Shown: positions 27,188 to 35,523, counted from the first letter of the stretch. The stretch: DNA of 35,523 nt from Heyndrickxia camelliae (GCF_002844575.1 NZ_PIQO01000025.1:17308-52830), one strand, 5' to 3'. Notes: generated from the sequence alone by a model not told the origin. Translations and numbers: made by a program.

Positions 27188-27472
27188 ATGAAATCTACTG
27201 GTATTGTACGTAAGGTTGATGAATTAGGTCGCGTAGTAATTCCTATTGAGCTTCGCCGTACACTTGGAATTGCAGAAAAAGACGCATTAGAAATTTATGT
27301 CGATGATGAAAAAATCATTCTTAAAAAATATAAACCTAGCATGACTTGCCATATTACTGGTGAAGTTTCCGACAGTAATGTTCAATTAGCAGGTGGAAAG
27401 CTAGTTCTTAGCCGCGAAGGTGCTGAAATATTATTACAAGAAATCCAAAACGCATTCGAAAATGCAAAATAA
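27188..27472 (+). CDS. abrB: transition-state regulator AbrB
   Basis: This 94-residue transcription factor has the swapped-hairpin N-terminal domain (MKSTGIVRKVDELGRVVIPI, then RRTLGIAEKDALEIYVDDE) and a C-terminal tetramerisation region. It represses stationary-phase and sporulation genes such as spoVG and spo0H during growth. It is the only + strand gene in the window. The ATG at 27188 has GAGGAG eight bases upstream. Control by sigma-A promoter and Spo0A boxes is visible. The open frame extends 14 codons upstream, but across the Spo0A boxes, so that start is rejected. Confidence 0.98.
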   Translation: MKSTGIVRKVDELGRVVIPIELRRTLGIAEKDALEIYVDDEKIILKKYKPSMTCHITGEVSDSNVQLAGGKLVLSREGAEILLQEIQNAFENAK

Positions 27473-27573
27473 TAAGACCCGTTGAAATTATTTCTTTCGG
27501 ATTTTAAATATAGATATGAAATATAATAGGTGCGTACTTCCAAAAAGGCAAAGTGCACGCACAAATTGGATAT

Positions 27574-27609
27574 AAAAAAAGGATGACTATACACAGTCAT
27601 CCTTTTTTT
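27574..27609. terminator. bidirectional terminator between abrB and rsmI
   Basis: Perfect 15-bp inverted repeat (27574-27588 with 27595-27609), GGATGACT/AGTCATCC flanked by seven A and seven T, six-base loop. It should end abrB on the + strand and rsmI on the - strand. Confidence 0.92.
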
Positions 27610-27685
27610 AAGATATGTAATAAATATTGTTTACTCTTTTTCTAGTTCCGTAACTACTTCTTTAACATTTCCTCGTTGCATACTT

Positions 27686-28558
27686 CTACTCTACATGATA
27701 TTCCTGATAAACCTCTCTCTTAGGAATTCCCCGGTCCTTTGCCGTTTGTTTAATAGCTTCCTTTGAAGCTAGTCCATCTTTTTCGATATAGGTATTTACA
27801 TGATCAATCACGGAAAGTGTCTCCCACCATTTTTGTTCTTCATCTACTAACTGATTTTCATTTCCCTGAACAATGATGCAAAATTCACCGCGTATCTCAT
27901 TATGCATCGACCACTCTATTACTTCTTCCACAGTACCCCGAATAAATTCCTCAAACTTTTTTGTTAATTCACGACACAAAGAAATATTACGATTCCCTAA
28001 TACACTACTCATTGCCAGTAAAGTATCTTTCAAACGATGCGGTGCTTCATATAAAATAAAGGTCGCTGTCTGTTTCTTTAATATTTCCAATTCCTCATTT
28101 CTTTCCTTCTTTCCCCTTGGAAGGAAACCATAAAAGTAGAAAGGCTGAGGTTTTAATCCGGAGGCAATTAATGCTGTTATTGCAGCGTTTGCTCCTGGTA
28201 ATGGGATAACACTAATATTTTCTTCAATCGCTGCTACTACAAGCTCATATCCAGGATCTGATATCGAAGGCATTCCTGCATCGCTTACAAGGGCAACCGT
28301 TTCTCCATCCAGCAAACGTGAAATTAGATGTTTAGAGCTTATCTCCTTGTTATGCTCATGATAGCTAGTAATCGGAGTGGTAATCTCAAAATAGTTGCAT
28401 AGCTTTTTCGTATTCCGTGTATCTTCTGCAGCAATAATCGATGCCTCTTTCATAATTCTAATAGCTCTAAATGTCATATCTTCCAAATTACCGATTGGAG
28501 TAGGGACCAGGTACAATAATCCTTTTTCCTCATTCATAAAACTCTTTTGTTGCTGCAT
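27686..28558 (-). CDS. rsmI: 16S rRNA (cytidine1402-2'-O)-methyltransferase RsmI (YabC)
   Basis: This 290-residue SAM-dependent enzyme methylates the ribose of C1402 in the 30S decoding centre. The tetrapyrrole-methylase-like fold is shown by LYLVPTPIGNLEDMTFRAI, AAEDTRNTKKL, SDAGMPSISDPGYELV, and PGANAAITALIASGL. The Shine-Dalgarno GAGG is 12 bases upstream of the ATG, so initiation may depend on translation of trmN6, whose stop is 18 bases upstream. In B. subtilis yazA lies between these two genes; here it is absent. Confidence 0.96.
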   Translation of the reverse strand: MQQQKSFMNEEKGLLYLVPTPIGNLEDMTFRAIRIMKEASIIAAEDTRNTKKLCNYFEITTPITSYHEHNKEISSKHLISRLLDGETVALVSDAGMPSISDPGYELVVAAIEENISVIPLPGANAAITALIASGLKPQPFYFYGFLPRGKKERNEELEILKKQTATFILYEAPHRLKDTLLAMSSVLGNRNISLCRELTKKFEEFIRGTVEEVIEWSMHNEIRGEFCIIVQGNENQLVDEEQKWWETLSVIDHVNTYIEKDGLASKEAIKQTAKDRGIPKREVYQEYHVE

Positions 28559-28576
28559 TTGATTGACCAGCCTCTT

Positions 28577-29323
28577 TCAAATATTGTTCTTTTTACCATA
28601 TAATATTGTATCCATCTCATCTGTATATTGATTATTCTCTTTGTATACAATCAAGGGAGGAAGGACTTTTAGACCTCGATTGCCATCTTTTATTCCTTCT
28701 ACAAGAATAGTATTCGCCTCTTTCCCTAATTTCGGGTATACAAATTGCAGACGCTTAGGCTCCAGTCGATATTGCTGCATCAAGGTTAATATATCCACTA
28801 GTCTTCCAGGTCTATGCACAAAAGCTGCCTTTCCGCCTTGTTTTAATAATAAGCTGCTTGTTTTTACAACATCCTCCAACGTACACATTATTTCATGTCT
28901 TGCTATTGCTAAATGCTCGTTTTCATTAATAATTCCTTTTGAAGGTGTGACAAAATAAGGAGGATTACAAGTAACTACATCAAACTTTCCCATACCGAGC
29001 TGTTTAGGCATATCTTTTAAATCCCCATTTATCATATGTATGCGATCTGTTAATTGGTTGTACTCTACACTTCTAATAGCCATGTTATACAATCTTTCCT
29101 GAATTTCTACCCCTGTAATCATTCCTTTTGTACGCGTGCTTAATATTAGTGGAATGACACCATTTCCTGTACATAAATCGATGATGCTTCCTTTTTGAAT
29201 AGGAAGATATGCAAATCTGGCTAATAGTACAGCATCTAGGGAGAAAGAAAATACAGATGGACTCTGAATAATTCTTAAATTTTCTGCAAGTAAATAATCT
29301 AGTCTTTCATCACCTATTAGCAA
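28577..29323 (-). CDS. trmN6: tRNA1(Val) (adenine37-N6)-methyltransferase family protein TrmN6 (YabB)
   Basis: A 248-residue SAM-dependent methyltransferase with motif [16 protein letters not shown] and the catalytic NPPY at 120-123 (VTCNPPYFV). Homologues methylate N6 of A37 in tRNA-Val; the substrate in Bacillus is inferred. The start is TTG (29323), with GGAGG nine bases upstream, and the product begins with [20 protein letters not shown]-like residues of the family. A terminator stands between it and yabA, so it may rely on readthrough. Confidence 0.93.
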   Translation of the reverse strand: MLIGDERLDYLLAENLRIIQSPSVFSFSLDAVLLARFAYLPIQKGSIIDLCTGNGVIPLILSTRTKGMITGVEIQERLYNMAIRSVEYNQLTDRIHMINGDLKDMPKQLGMGKFDVVTCNPPYFVTPSKGIINENEHLAIARHEIMCTLEDVVKTSSLLLKQGGKAAFVHRPGRLVDILTLMQQYRLEPKRLQFVYPKLGKEANTILVEGIKDGNRGLKVLPPLIVYKENNQYTDEMDTILYGKKNNI

Positions 29324-29338
29324 GATAGTCAGCCTCCG

Positions 29339-29391
29339 TTAAAAAGGAGGTTGTCCCAAAAGCAAATTGACAGCACTCATGGAACAACCTC
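29339..29391 (-). terminator. terminator between yabA and trmN6
   Basis: On the - strand GAGGTTGTTCC and GGGACAACCTC pair over 11 bp (one G-U) around a 24-base loop, followed by CTTTTTAAC. It resembles the GAGGTTGTCCC hairpins common between Bacillus genes. It ends about two bases before the trmN6 ribosome site. Confidence 0.7.
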
Positions 29392-29401
29392 TCTATACCT
29401 A

Positions 29402-29779
29402 TTATTTCTTATTTAAAAACGACAGACAGAACAAACAATCTTCATCTTTCCTAGGACTTCCAAAATGAACATTACAAATATGAAAACCTTCTTGATATAA
29501 TCTGGCGAGATTATCGTAGCCTTCACCAATATCTACTTCTTTATCGGCCTTATCGGGATAATCCTTTCTATCCTTACCCGAAAATGAAATGCTCTCGTTG
29601 TTTATGGATGTTCCTCTGTTATCCAGCCGCCTACGCAAATGTTCATTTTCTATTCTTAATGCATTGTTTTCCTCAATCATCTTGGCTAAATATTTTTTTA
29701 ATTCACCCAGCTGTTGATACAAATCACCAATCTGTATTTCCATATTGCTGACTGAATCGAAGAATTCGTTTTTATCCAT
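29402..29779 (-). CDS. yabA: replication initiation control protein YabA
   Basis: This 125-residue protein limits DnaA activity by bridging DnaA and the DnaN sliding clamp. An N-terminal coiled coil (about 10-53, tetramerising) is followed by a linker and a C-terminal zinc motif (His100, Cys102, Cys115, Cys118 in HICNVHFG and DCLFC). The ATG at 29779 has GAGGTGG five bases upstream and overlaps nothing in yabA family; an in-frame start 16 codons up lies inside ricT. Its 5' end follows the ricT stop by 13 bases. Confidence 0.96.
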   Translation of the reverse strand: MDKNEFFDSVSNMEIQIGDLYQQLGELKKYLAKMIEENNALRIENEHLRRRLDNRGTSINNESISFSGKDRKDYPDKADKEVDIGEGYDNLARLYQEGFHICNVHFGSPRKDEDCLFCLSFLNKK

Positions 29780-29792
29780 AAACTCCACCTCA

Positions 29793-30620
29793 TTATTCCG
29801 TGGCTTGGATTGATATGGCATCTTCATTCAGGATTTCATCCATCGTAAATTCCAATATCCGTTCTTGCCCAGTTAATTCTACTTGTAATACTCTCTCTAA
29901 AATATTTAATCCTATCACTTTGCCTATTCCATTAGGGGTCTGAATTGTTTCCCCAACATCCGGCAAGCTTTCCTTCGCTGCTTCATACTCATCATTTTCA
30001 TATTTTAAACAGCACATTAAACGGCCACATAAGCCGGAAATCTTCGTTGGATTCAACGATAAATTTTGATCCTTAGCCATTTTTATAGACACTGGCTCGA
30101 AATCTCCCAAAAAGGTAGAGCAACAAAGCATACGTCCACATGGGCCTATTCCACCTAACATTTTTGCTTCGTCTCTTACTCCAATTTGCCTTAATTCAAT
30201 CCTTGTCCTGAAAATAGCCGCTAAATCCTTTACAAGCTCACGGAAATCTACGCGTCCGTCAGCAGTAAAGTAAAAGATTACTTTATTTCGGTCAAAGGTA
30301 TACTCCACATCCACTAGTTTCATATCAAGCTGATGCTCTTCCACCTTTTCACAGCATACTTCATATGCTTCCCTTGCGGCATCCTTATTTTCACTTACTA
30401 TCATTTGATCCTTTTCATTTGCTAATCGAATGACCTTTTTTAATGGCAAAACAACATCGTTTTCATCGACAGACTTACGATCTGTTACCACTTTTCCAAA
30501 TTCTATTCCCCGAACTGTTTCTACAATTACAGAGTCATTTTTTTGAATAAAGAGATCACCCGGATCAAAATAATATATTTTACCGGCCTTTTTAAATCTA
30601 ACTCCTACAACATCAAACAA
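29793..30620 (-). CDS. ricT: RicT (YaaT), PSP1-domain RNA maturation and phosphorelay factor
   Basis: This 275-residue PSP1-domain protein is one of the RicAFT (Y-complex) proteins that carry two [4Fe-4S] clusters, promote RNase Y maturation of some operon mRNAs, and affect the sporulation phosphorelay. The conserved cysteines 161, 166, 167, 198, 203 and 204 ([18 protein letters not shown]) are present. Its TTG start (30620) overlaps the holB stop by eight bases, and GGGGGG lies eight bases upstream. The length equals the B. subtilis protein. Confidence 0.96.
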   Translation of the reverse strand: MFDVVGVRFKKAGKIYYFDPGDLFIQKNDSVIVETVRGIEFGKVVTDRKSVDENDVVLPLKKVIRLANEKDQMIVSENKDAAREAYEVCCEKVEEHQLDMKLVDVEYTFDRNKVIFYFTADGRVDFRELVKDLAAIFRTRIELRQIGVRDEAKMLGGIGPCGRMLCCSTFLGDFEPVSIKMAKDQNLSLNPTKISGLCGRLMCCLKYENDEYEAAKESLPDVGETIQTPNGIGKVIGLNILERVLQVELTGQERILEFTMDEILNEDAISIQATE

Positions 30621-31620
30621 AGGTAGATCCCCCCTGTAATTTTAAAACAAGTTGTTCCATTAATAATTGAGGATTCATATTTGCGTTTAACTTACGTTTG
30701 GCTTCTAGAATAAAATCCATTTTATCTGTTAAAGAACGTGTAGACATTTGTAATGCATCCGTCTCCAATGACCCACGATGATTTGGATATAGAAGATGAT
30801 TGTCCTTTCCTATTCGTAATGAAATAAGATCTTTATATACAAAAAGCAGTAGATCAAGCCCGCGATCTATTTGACTTTTTTCTTTAAAATGAGAATACCA
30901 GTCCTCTTGTAATGCAACCATAGCAGAAGCTGCACTCTTCTTAAGGGCTTCATATAATTTTAACACTAATTTTCTAGCTTGTGCAAACCACTCATCATTA
31001 TTTAACTCCAAAGCCTCATGTATATTATTGGTAATACTAGCTAAAATTAATGCATTTGAAGAAGAAACACCCATTTCTAATAATTTATTTACTAATACTT
31101 CTGTTGGCATGTTTCTAAAAGTAATAACCTGACATCTCGATATAATGGTTGGGAGTATTTGTTGAATCTGTTCGGTAATTAAAATAGCAGTAGTGCCTTC
31201 GTTCGGCTCTTCCAAAAATTTAAGCAAGCTATTTGCTGCATTTACCGTCATCTTATCAGCATGAACAATAGTATATAATTTTCTCTTTGATTCTACACCT
31301 GATTTACTAAACTCTTGCTGTAAATTCCTAATTTGATCCTTCTTAATAGATAGACCATCAGGCTCCACTAAATGGACATCCGGATGACTGCCATTGTTGA
31401 TTCTTCTACAATTAATGCATGTTTCACAAGGTTTATATTGTTCTTGTAAATCCAAGCAAAGCAATGTTTTTGCAATTAAAAAGCTGGCATCCTTTTTCCC
31501 CGTACCCCGTTCACCCTCTAATAGGTAGGCGTGTGCCATTCTATCCTTTTGAATACTGCTTTTTAATAGCTTTGCCGCAAGGGGTTGAACCTTTTCTAGT
31601 TCTTCCCATGTTACTGCCAA
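30613..31620 (-). CDS. holB: DNA polymerase III delta' subunit
   Basis: This 335-residue clamp-loader AAA+ protein is the delta' subunit, with Walker-A-like GERGTGK (36-42), a zinc module Cys55, Cys65, Cys68, Cys71, the ADKMTVNAANSLLKFLEEP block (about 122) and the SRCQ sensor-like motif. It loads the DnaN ring with tau and delta. It starts at TTG (31620) with only a weak ribosome site (GAGTG); the product matches the family start. It overlaps ricT and follows yaaR by 14 bases. Confidence 0.95.
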   Translation of the reverse strand: MAVTWEELEKVQPLAAKLLKSSIQKDRMAHAYLLEGERGTGKKDASFLIAKTLLCLDLQEQYKPCETCINCRRINNGSHPDVHLVEPDGLSIKKDQIRNLQQEFSKSGVESKRKLYTIVHADKMTVNAANSLLKFLEEPNEGTTAILITEQIQQILPTIISRCQVITFRNMPTEVLVNKLLEMGVSSSNALILASITNNIHEALELNNDEWFAQARKLVLKLYEALKKSAASAMVALQEDWYSHFKEKSQIDRGLDLLLFVYKDLISLRIGKDNHLLYPNHRGSLETDALQMSTRSLTDKMDFILEAKRKLNANMNPQLLMEQLVLKLQGGSTFV

Positions 31621-31634
31621 AATGCATCACTCTC

Positions 31635-32075
31635 TTACGTATATAAATTAATTAATAACCCTTTTATTTCGCCTATTTTCCCCAAAATGTCGATTGCAGG
31701 CTTTTCCTTTTGTATATAATCATTAGTTAGGTCTACAAGTTGCTTGTCGATTGTCTCAATAATATTCAGCTTTCTGCCTTCCCCGAATTGATTCCAAGTA
31801 TGTGACTGCTTTAAATTCATCCCAAAATCAACCGTCTCACGGACAAATCGCTTCACCAGTGTTTTATACTTCGCCAAGTCTTTAAAAGTTCTTGACTTTG
31901 CGAGCTTTTCCCCCGCACTTTCAATTTCAGATAATAATTTATTCAGTTGGTCCATCTGCAATTTCTCATCTTGTTTTTGAACAATTGCGGAAAATTTCGT
32001 TCCATTAGTAGTTACTTGTTTGGTATCCTGACGAGACTTCTCCAGACCAACCCTTATATCTTGTTGAATTTTCAC
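31635..32075 (-). CDS. yaaR: YaaR, DUF327 protein of unknown function
   Basis: This 146-residue protein is largely helical and equals the B. subtilis YaaR length. It contains LLSEIESAGEKLAKSRTFKD and KTLVKRFVRETVDFGMNL. No catalytic motif is visible and the family function is not known. It starts at GTG (32075), with GAGGAG seven bases upstream. It lies between darA and holB in an evident operon. Confidence 0.9.
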   Translation of the reverse strand: MKIQQDIRVGLEKSRQDTKQVTTNGTKFSAIVQKQDEKLQMDQLNKLLSEIESAGEKLAKSRTFKDLAKYKTLVKRFVRETVDFGMNLKQSHTWNQFGEGRKLNIIETIDKQLVDLTNDYIQKEKPAIDILGKIGEIKGLLINLYT

Positions 32076-32157
32076 TTTTCTCTCCTCTTTAAGGTTGTTT
32101 CGTATATTGATATCTTATCTAAAACCGAGCCTATTTTAGCATTTATTTATGGAAATA

Positions 32158-32499
<342 letters not shown>

Positions 32500-32551
32500 C
32501 TAAAAGTTTGTTCACTATTTTATCTATTCATCTATATTAAAACTTTTTTCT

Positions 32552-32560
32552 ATTATACCA
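32552..32560 (-). promoter_or_regulatory. extended -10 promoter of darA operon
   Basis: On the - strand TGGTATAAT is a perfect extended -10. The -35 is weak (AATACA at 17). It lies about 65 bases before the darA ATG. Confidence 0.55.
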
Positions 32561-32611
32561 TTTATTATTATATATGTATTTGCGCTCACATCGTAATAAT
32601 CCTCTTTATTC

Positions 32612-32647
32612 ACAAAAAACCTTGAAGAATTATTTTCTCCAAGGTTT
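32612..32647 (-). terminator. terminator after tmk
   Basis: On the - strand AAACCTTG-AGAA and TTCT-CAAGGTTT (32635-32647 with 32617-32629, one mismatch) form a stem with a five-base loop, followed by TTTGTG within a T-rich arm. It begins about 16 bases after the tmk stop. Confidence 0.8.
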
Positions 32648-32663
32648 GATATATATAATTACA

Positions 32664-33296
32664 TTATTTCCCTTGTATAATTTTTAATATGGTTTCTTTT
32701 ACTGCTTGATACACTTGATCTATTTCTCTACTTGCATCAATTTGATGGAATCTGTTAGGAAACTTTTCTTTTAATAATTTAAACCCTTCATAAACTCTAT
32801 GATGAAAATCAAGCTTCTCGAGGTCCAATCTATTTACTTCCCTACCCTTATTTTCTTGAATTCTTTGGAGTCCAATCTCCACCGGTACATCAAAATAAAT
32901 GGTAGCATCCGGCATAACATCTTTGATAGCAAATTGATTTATCGCAAACACTTCATCAATACCTATGCCTCTGGCAAACCCTTGATAAGCTAAAGAACTA
33001 TCAATAAAACGGTCACAGAGTACAGTAGCCCCTTTTTCCAGAGCGGGCAATACTCTTTCCACTAAATGTTGTCTTCTAGCTGCAGCATATAATAAGGCTT
33101 CCGTACGGGAATCCATTTCTGTATTACTTTTATTTAAAATAACCTCTCGTATTTGTTCCGCTATGCGGATACCTCCAGGTTCTCTGGTCATCACAATATC
33201 TAGGCCTTCATCCTGCAGTTCCTTGCCTAATTTTTGCAAAATAGTTGTTTTTCCAGCACCCTCCGGTCCTTCAAATGTAATAAATAAACCTTCCAT
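32664..33296 (-). CDS. tmk: thymidylate kinase
   Basis: This 210-residue kinase phosphorylates dTMP to dTDP. Walker A is GPEGAGKT (10-17), and TREPGG and [17 protein letters not shown] are the dTMP and lid-linked motifs. Gly-rich P-loop and the acidic residues are intact. GGAGG lies eight bases before the ATG. It follows yaaO by 26 bases and is probably cotranscribed with it, as in B. subtilis. Confidence 0.97.
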   Translation of the reverse strand: MEGLFITFEGPEGAGKTTILQKLGKELQDEGLDIVMTREPGGIRIAEQIREVILNKSNTEMDSRTEALLYAAARRQHLVERVLPALEKGATVLCDRFIDSSLAYQGFARGIGIDEVFAINQFAIKDVMPDATIYFDVPVEIGLQRIQENKGREVNRLDLEKLDFHHRVYEGFKLLKEKFPNRFHQIDASREIDQVYQAVKETILKIIQGK

Positions 33297-33322
33297 ATAT
33301 TTGTCCTCCGATATCTACAAAC

Positions 33323-34756
33323 TCAGTCCTTAAATACGGGAATTTCTCCCTTATATAAAGAGGATGTGTCGCCTTGAAATTTAGCATTCAATTCAAGTAG
33401 CTGCATAAGTGTTTTAATCTGTTCTTTTTTGACCTTTTCGCCAGGTAAAAGTAATGGAATCCCCGGCGGATATGGGGTAATCATTTTTGCAGCAATACGA
33501 TGTATCGCATCCCTCATTGATACATATTCTACTTCCTTATGTTCCATTTCATCATAAGTCATACTCAATGAGGTGAGCTCTTCATTATTTTTGTACAGCA
33601 TTTTTTCCACTTTTATAACAGGAGTCCGTCTTTCTAATGCAGCCTTTAGTTTTTCAATTGTATTATCGTATGGGTATATAATGCCTTGCTTCAGTAACGG
33701 AAGAACGAAAACAACATGGTATTGGTCTGCTAGTTCGGTAAATATCCCTTGTTCTTCGAAAATACCCTGAAGTTCAAAGCCTGAATACCCTTCATATGTA
33801 ACCAACACTTTAAGAGGATCTTGCCCACTCCTTGTTTTTACAGATAAATGTTCAATCGATTCTAACATTGTTACAAATTGATTCCGTTGGAACAACGTAT
33901 ATTCCATATCTTGCTTTGTAAAGTTTCCTAAATAATGACGGGCAATGTCCAAGGAAACCATTATAGGATAGGAAGGGCTACTTGATTGTAGCATCGCAAG
34001 AAAAAATTCAATCCGTTTATCTGAGACTCGCTTACTGTTTATATGTAAATAAGAACCCATCGTCATTGCCGGGAGCATTTTATGTGCGGAATGAATAACG
34101 ATATCCGCCCCCAGAGTAACAGCCGATTCTGGAAAGGGACGGCCAATTTGAAAATGAGGCCCATGCGCCTCATCAACGATTACTAAACCATTATTTTTAT
34201 GTACGATATCAATTATAGCCTTTAAATTATACGTAAACCCATAATAATTTGGATAGGTTAGAACACATCCTTTAAGATTTGGGTAATTTTCAAAAGCATT
34301 TCTTACTATGGCAGGATCTATTTCCAGCCCTATACATAATTCATGATCTACTTTTGGGGAAAGAAATATTGGTTTCACATTGGCCAAGGAAAGGGCATTT
34401 AATACAGACTTATGGCAATTTCGCTGTACAAGCACATAGTCACCTTTTTCAAAAGCGGCCAAAATACTTGCTAAGTTTCCAACTGTACTCCCATTTACAA
34501 GAAAGTAGCTCTTTCTTGTCCTATATAAAGAACTTAACAATTGTTGAGCTTCCATTATTGGTCCTTCTGGTGCATGTAAATCGTCAAGTCCATTGAGTTC
34601 TGTTACGTCATATTGAAGAAATCTTGTCCACTCGGGACCTATTTGCTCATATAAAAGCCCACTTTTATGCCCAGGGACATGATAAGATTTTGGTTGATTA
34701 TCTTTAAATTGTTTTACTGCCTCATATAAGGGCATTCTATTTTGATTCACTTCCAT
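33323..34756 (-). CDS. yaaO: Orn/Lys/Arg decarboxylase family PLP enzyme (YaaO)
   Basis: A 477-residue fold-type I PLP enzyme. Its PLP-binding lysine is Lys226 in IHSAHKMLPAM, with VDEAHGPHF about 25 residues before. The N-terminal SYHVPGHKSG and the C-terminal TPYPPGIPLLLPGE are typical of the family, and it is a short form without the wing domain. The substrate (lysine, ornithine or arginine) cannot be told from the sequence. GAAGG lies about eight bases before the ATG. In B. subtilis it is preceded by yaaN and xpaC, which are missing here. Confidence 0.93.
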   Translation of the reverse strand: MEVNQNRMPLYEAVKQFKDNQPKSYHVPGHKSGLLYEQIGPEWTRFLQYDVTELNGLDDLHAPEGPIMEAQQLLSSLYRTRKSYFLVNGSTVGNLASILAAFEKGDYVLVQRNCHKSVLNALSLANVKPIFLSPKVDHELCIGLEIDPAIVRNAFENYPNLKGCVLTYPNYYGFTYNLKAIIDIVHKNNGLVIVDEAHGPHFQIGRPFPESAVTLGADIVIHSAHKMLPAMTMGSYLHINSKRVSDKRIEFFLAMLQSSSPSYPIMVSLDIARHYLGNFTKQDMEYTLFQRNQFVTMLESIEHLSVKTRSGQDPLKVLVTYEGYSGFELQGIFEEQGIFTELADQYHVVFVLPLLKQGIIYPYDNTIEKLKAALERRTPVIKVEKMLYKNNEELTSLSMTYDEMEHKEVEYVSMRDAIHRIAAKMITPYPPGIPLLLPGEKVKKEQIKTLMQLLELNAKFQGDTSSLYKGEIPVFKD

Positions 34757-34928
34757 GATTACCTTTCCTTCAGTTGCTTATTTTATTGTACTATACGTAT
34801 CCATTAGGGGAAACCTTCAAAGAAAATATTGTTTGGCAATATAAGAAAAGGGGGAACGTTCTTTAGAACTTGAGCTCATTAATACAAGATCATATATAGC
34901 ATTCGTGCTTAAGATTATTTTATGTAAA

Positions 34929-34961
34929 AAAATAAAACCAAGCTCCAATTTAGTAGCTTGG
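34929..34961 (-). terminator. terminator after gin
   Basis: On the - strand CCAAGCT and AGCTTGG (34955-34961 with 34938-34944) form a perfect 7-bp stem with a ten-base loop, followed by TTTTATTTTTTT. It begins right at the gin stop. Confidence 0.85.
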
Positions 34962-35165
34962 CTATGAAATATTTTGTTTATACGTAACCATCTTGAGTCG
35001 TTCAATATAATACTTATATTTGGGATCATTCGTATCCGTTAACACCATATCCTTTTCACAATCTTCACAAATAAAGGATGTATAGAGATGTATCCCTGTT
35101 TCTTTTTGTTGTTCACAAACGATACACGTTTCCCCAATTTTCTTTCCCATCATTGAAGAGCTCAT
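34962..35165 (-). CDS. gin: anti-sigma-G factor Gin (CsfB)
   Basis: This 67-residue zinc-binding protein has cysteine pairs Cys14/Cys17 (ETCIVCEQ) and Cys33/Cys36 (FICEDC). In B. subtilis, Gin is made first in the forespore under sigma-F and blocks premature sigma-G, and later acts on sigma-E in the mother cell. The ATG at 35165 has GGAGGTGG six bases upstream; eleven more in-frame codons upstream are not family-like. It is the first gene after the rRNA operon. Fin (10784) is its functional counterpart for sigma-F. Confidence 0.95.
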   Translation of the reverse strand: MSSSMMGKKIGETCIVCEQQKETGIHLYTSFICEDCEKDMVLTDTNDPKYKYYIERLKMVTYKQNIS

Positions 35166-35186
35166 GCCTCTCCACCTCCATACAGT

Positions 35187-35215
35187 CATTATTCCCAATA
35201 ATTATATCAATATAC
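35187..35215 (-). promoter_or_regulatory. sigma-F promoter of gin
   Basis: On the - strand GTATA (35211-35215), a 14-base spacer and GGGAATAATG (35187-35196). Both boxes match the sigma-F consensus (GYWTA; GGnRAnAhTR) fully; the spacer is one or two bases short. Confidence 0.6.
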
Positions 35216-35326
35216 AATATTCTAAATATTTTCGTGAGTATTATGAGTACATTTAATATTGTATGTTCTCAAAGCATCCCATGTGTATGTCTATTACATT
35301 ATTCATTTAATGTTTTATTTGCGCAT

Positions 35327-35350
35327 GTGGGGACAGGTCCCTTTTCCCAC
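35327..35350. repeat. GGGACAGGTCCC hairpin element
   Basis: GTGGGGACAGGTCCC followed by TTTTCCCAC: an inner GGGAC/GTCCC pair and an outer GTGGG/CCCAC pair. Such elements are frequent between genes of Bacillaceae and near IS200-like REP-associated transposases; no transposase is present here. Confidence 0.5.
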
Positions 35351-35378
35351 TTTTGTTTAATACCGCGACTTTTCACCT

Positions 35379-35440
35379 TAATCCCTTCAAAACTGCAGTT
35401 AATCTCGTCAAAATGGCAAATAATCTCGTCAATCAGGACT
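35379..35440 (+). repeat. degenerate tandem repeat, about three 21-base units
   Basis: Three units begin TTAATCCCTTCAAAA, TTAATCTCGTCAAAA and TAATCTCGTCAAT, spaced about 20-21 bases. The sequence is a minisatellite-like tract; function unknown. Confidence 0.5.
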
Positions 35441-35462
35441 TTAGACCTAATCCAAACACACA

Positions 35463-35494
35463 AATAAGCCACAGATCGAAATCTGTGACTTATT
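35463..35494 (-). terminator. rRNA operon terminator
   Basis: On the - strand AATAAGTCACAGAT and ATCTGTGGCTTATT (14 bp, one U-G) with loop TTCG, followed by TGTGTG. It starts about six bases after the 5S rRNA. The tetraloop of type UUCG gives high stability; the U tract is short. Confidence 0.8.
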
Positions 35495-35499
35495 CTATT

Positions 35500-35523
35500 T
35501 GCCTGGCAACGTCCTACTCTTGC
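35500..35523 (-). rRNA. rrf: 5S ribosomal RNA, 3' end only
   Basis: On the - strand the last bases read GCAAGAGTAGGACGTTGCCAG and end GCA, the conserved 3' end of Bacillaceae 5S rRNA. The rest of the gene lies beyond the right edge. An rRNA operon just upstream of gin matches the rrnA-csfB order of B. subtilis. Confidence 0.9.

Larger units (their letters stand above)
35166..35499. other. intergenic region 5S rRNA-gin (334 bases)
   Basis: It holds the gin promoter, a GGGACAGGTCCC-type hairpin (35327-35350), a degenerate 21-base tandem repeat (35379-35440) and the rRNA terminator. No gene is visible; a + strand open frame across it has no ribosome site. Confidence 0.5.

Noticed and set aside
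35078-35467. 129-codon + strand frame antisense to gin
   Set aside because: It crosses the gin coding sequence, the sigma-F promoter and a tandem repeat; no ribosome site.

Overview
The window is a 35.5-kb piece of core chromosome from a low-GC, endospore-forming member of the Bacillaceae. Gene order matches the origin-proximal csfB(gin) to yabR segment of Bacillus subtilis almost gene for gene, read here in reverse. Many products are sporulation-specific (Gin, Fin, SpoVT, SpoVG, SspF, YabG, YabP, YabQ, a SpoVB-like flippase). I cannot fix the genus from sequence alone. The proteins are clearly diverged from B. subtilis, and an unusual number of genes start with TTG.

Layout, in transcription order (right to left): the 3' end of a 5S rRNA and its terminator (35463-35523); gin; yaaO; tmk; darA-yaaR-holB-ricT-yabA; trmN6-rsmI. 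abrB (27188-27472) is the only gene on the + strand and faces metS. Then come a parS site, tatD, yabE, rnmV-rsmA, yabG, veg, sspF, ispE, purR-ridA, spoVG, glmU-prs, ctc, pth, fin, mfd, spoVT, yabM-yabN-rqcP, yabP-yabQ-divIC and yabR. Terminators and promoter-like motifs separate most units.

Functionally the window mixes housekeeping and development. Housekeeping covers translation and rRNA processing (metS, rnmV, rsmA, rsmI, trmN6, pth, rqcP, ctc), nucleotide supply (tmk, prs, purR), envelope precursors (glmU, ispE, yabM, yabE), replication and repair (holB, yabA, mfd), chromosome segregation (parS), division (divIC) and second-messenger sensing (darA). Developmental control covers AbrB with two Spo0A boxes, and promoter motifs for sigma-H (spoVG), sigma-F or sigma-F/G (gin, fin), sigma-G (spoVT, sspF), sigma-K (yabG) and sigma-B (ctc).

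There is no mobile element, prophage, CRISPR array or defence island. The least-explained item is the metS leader: a strong promoter, a Shine-Dalgarno, two in-frame AUG-stop pairs, and then an intrinsic terminator ahead of the gene. Other points: a perfect parS inside the loop of the metS terminator, a dispersed hairpin repeat family, and absence of xpaC-yaaN and yazA at positions where B. subtilis has them.
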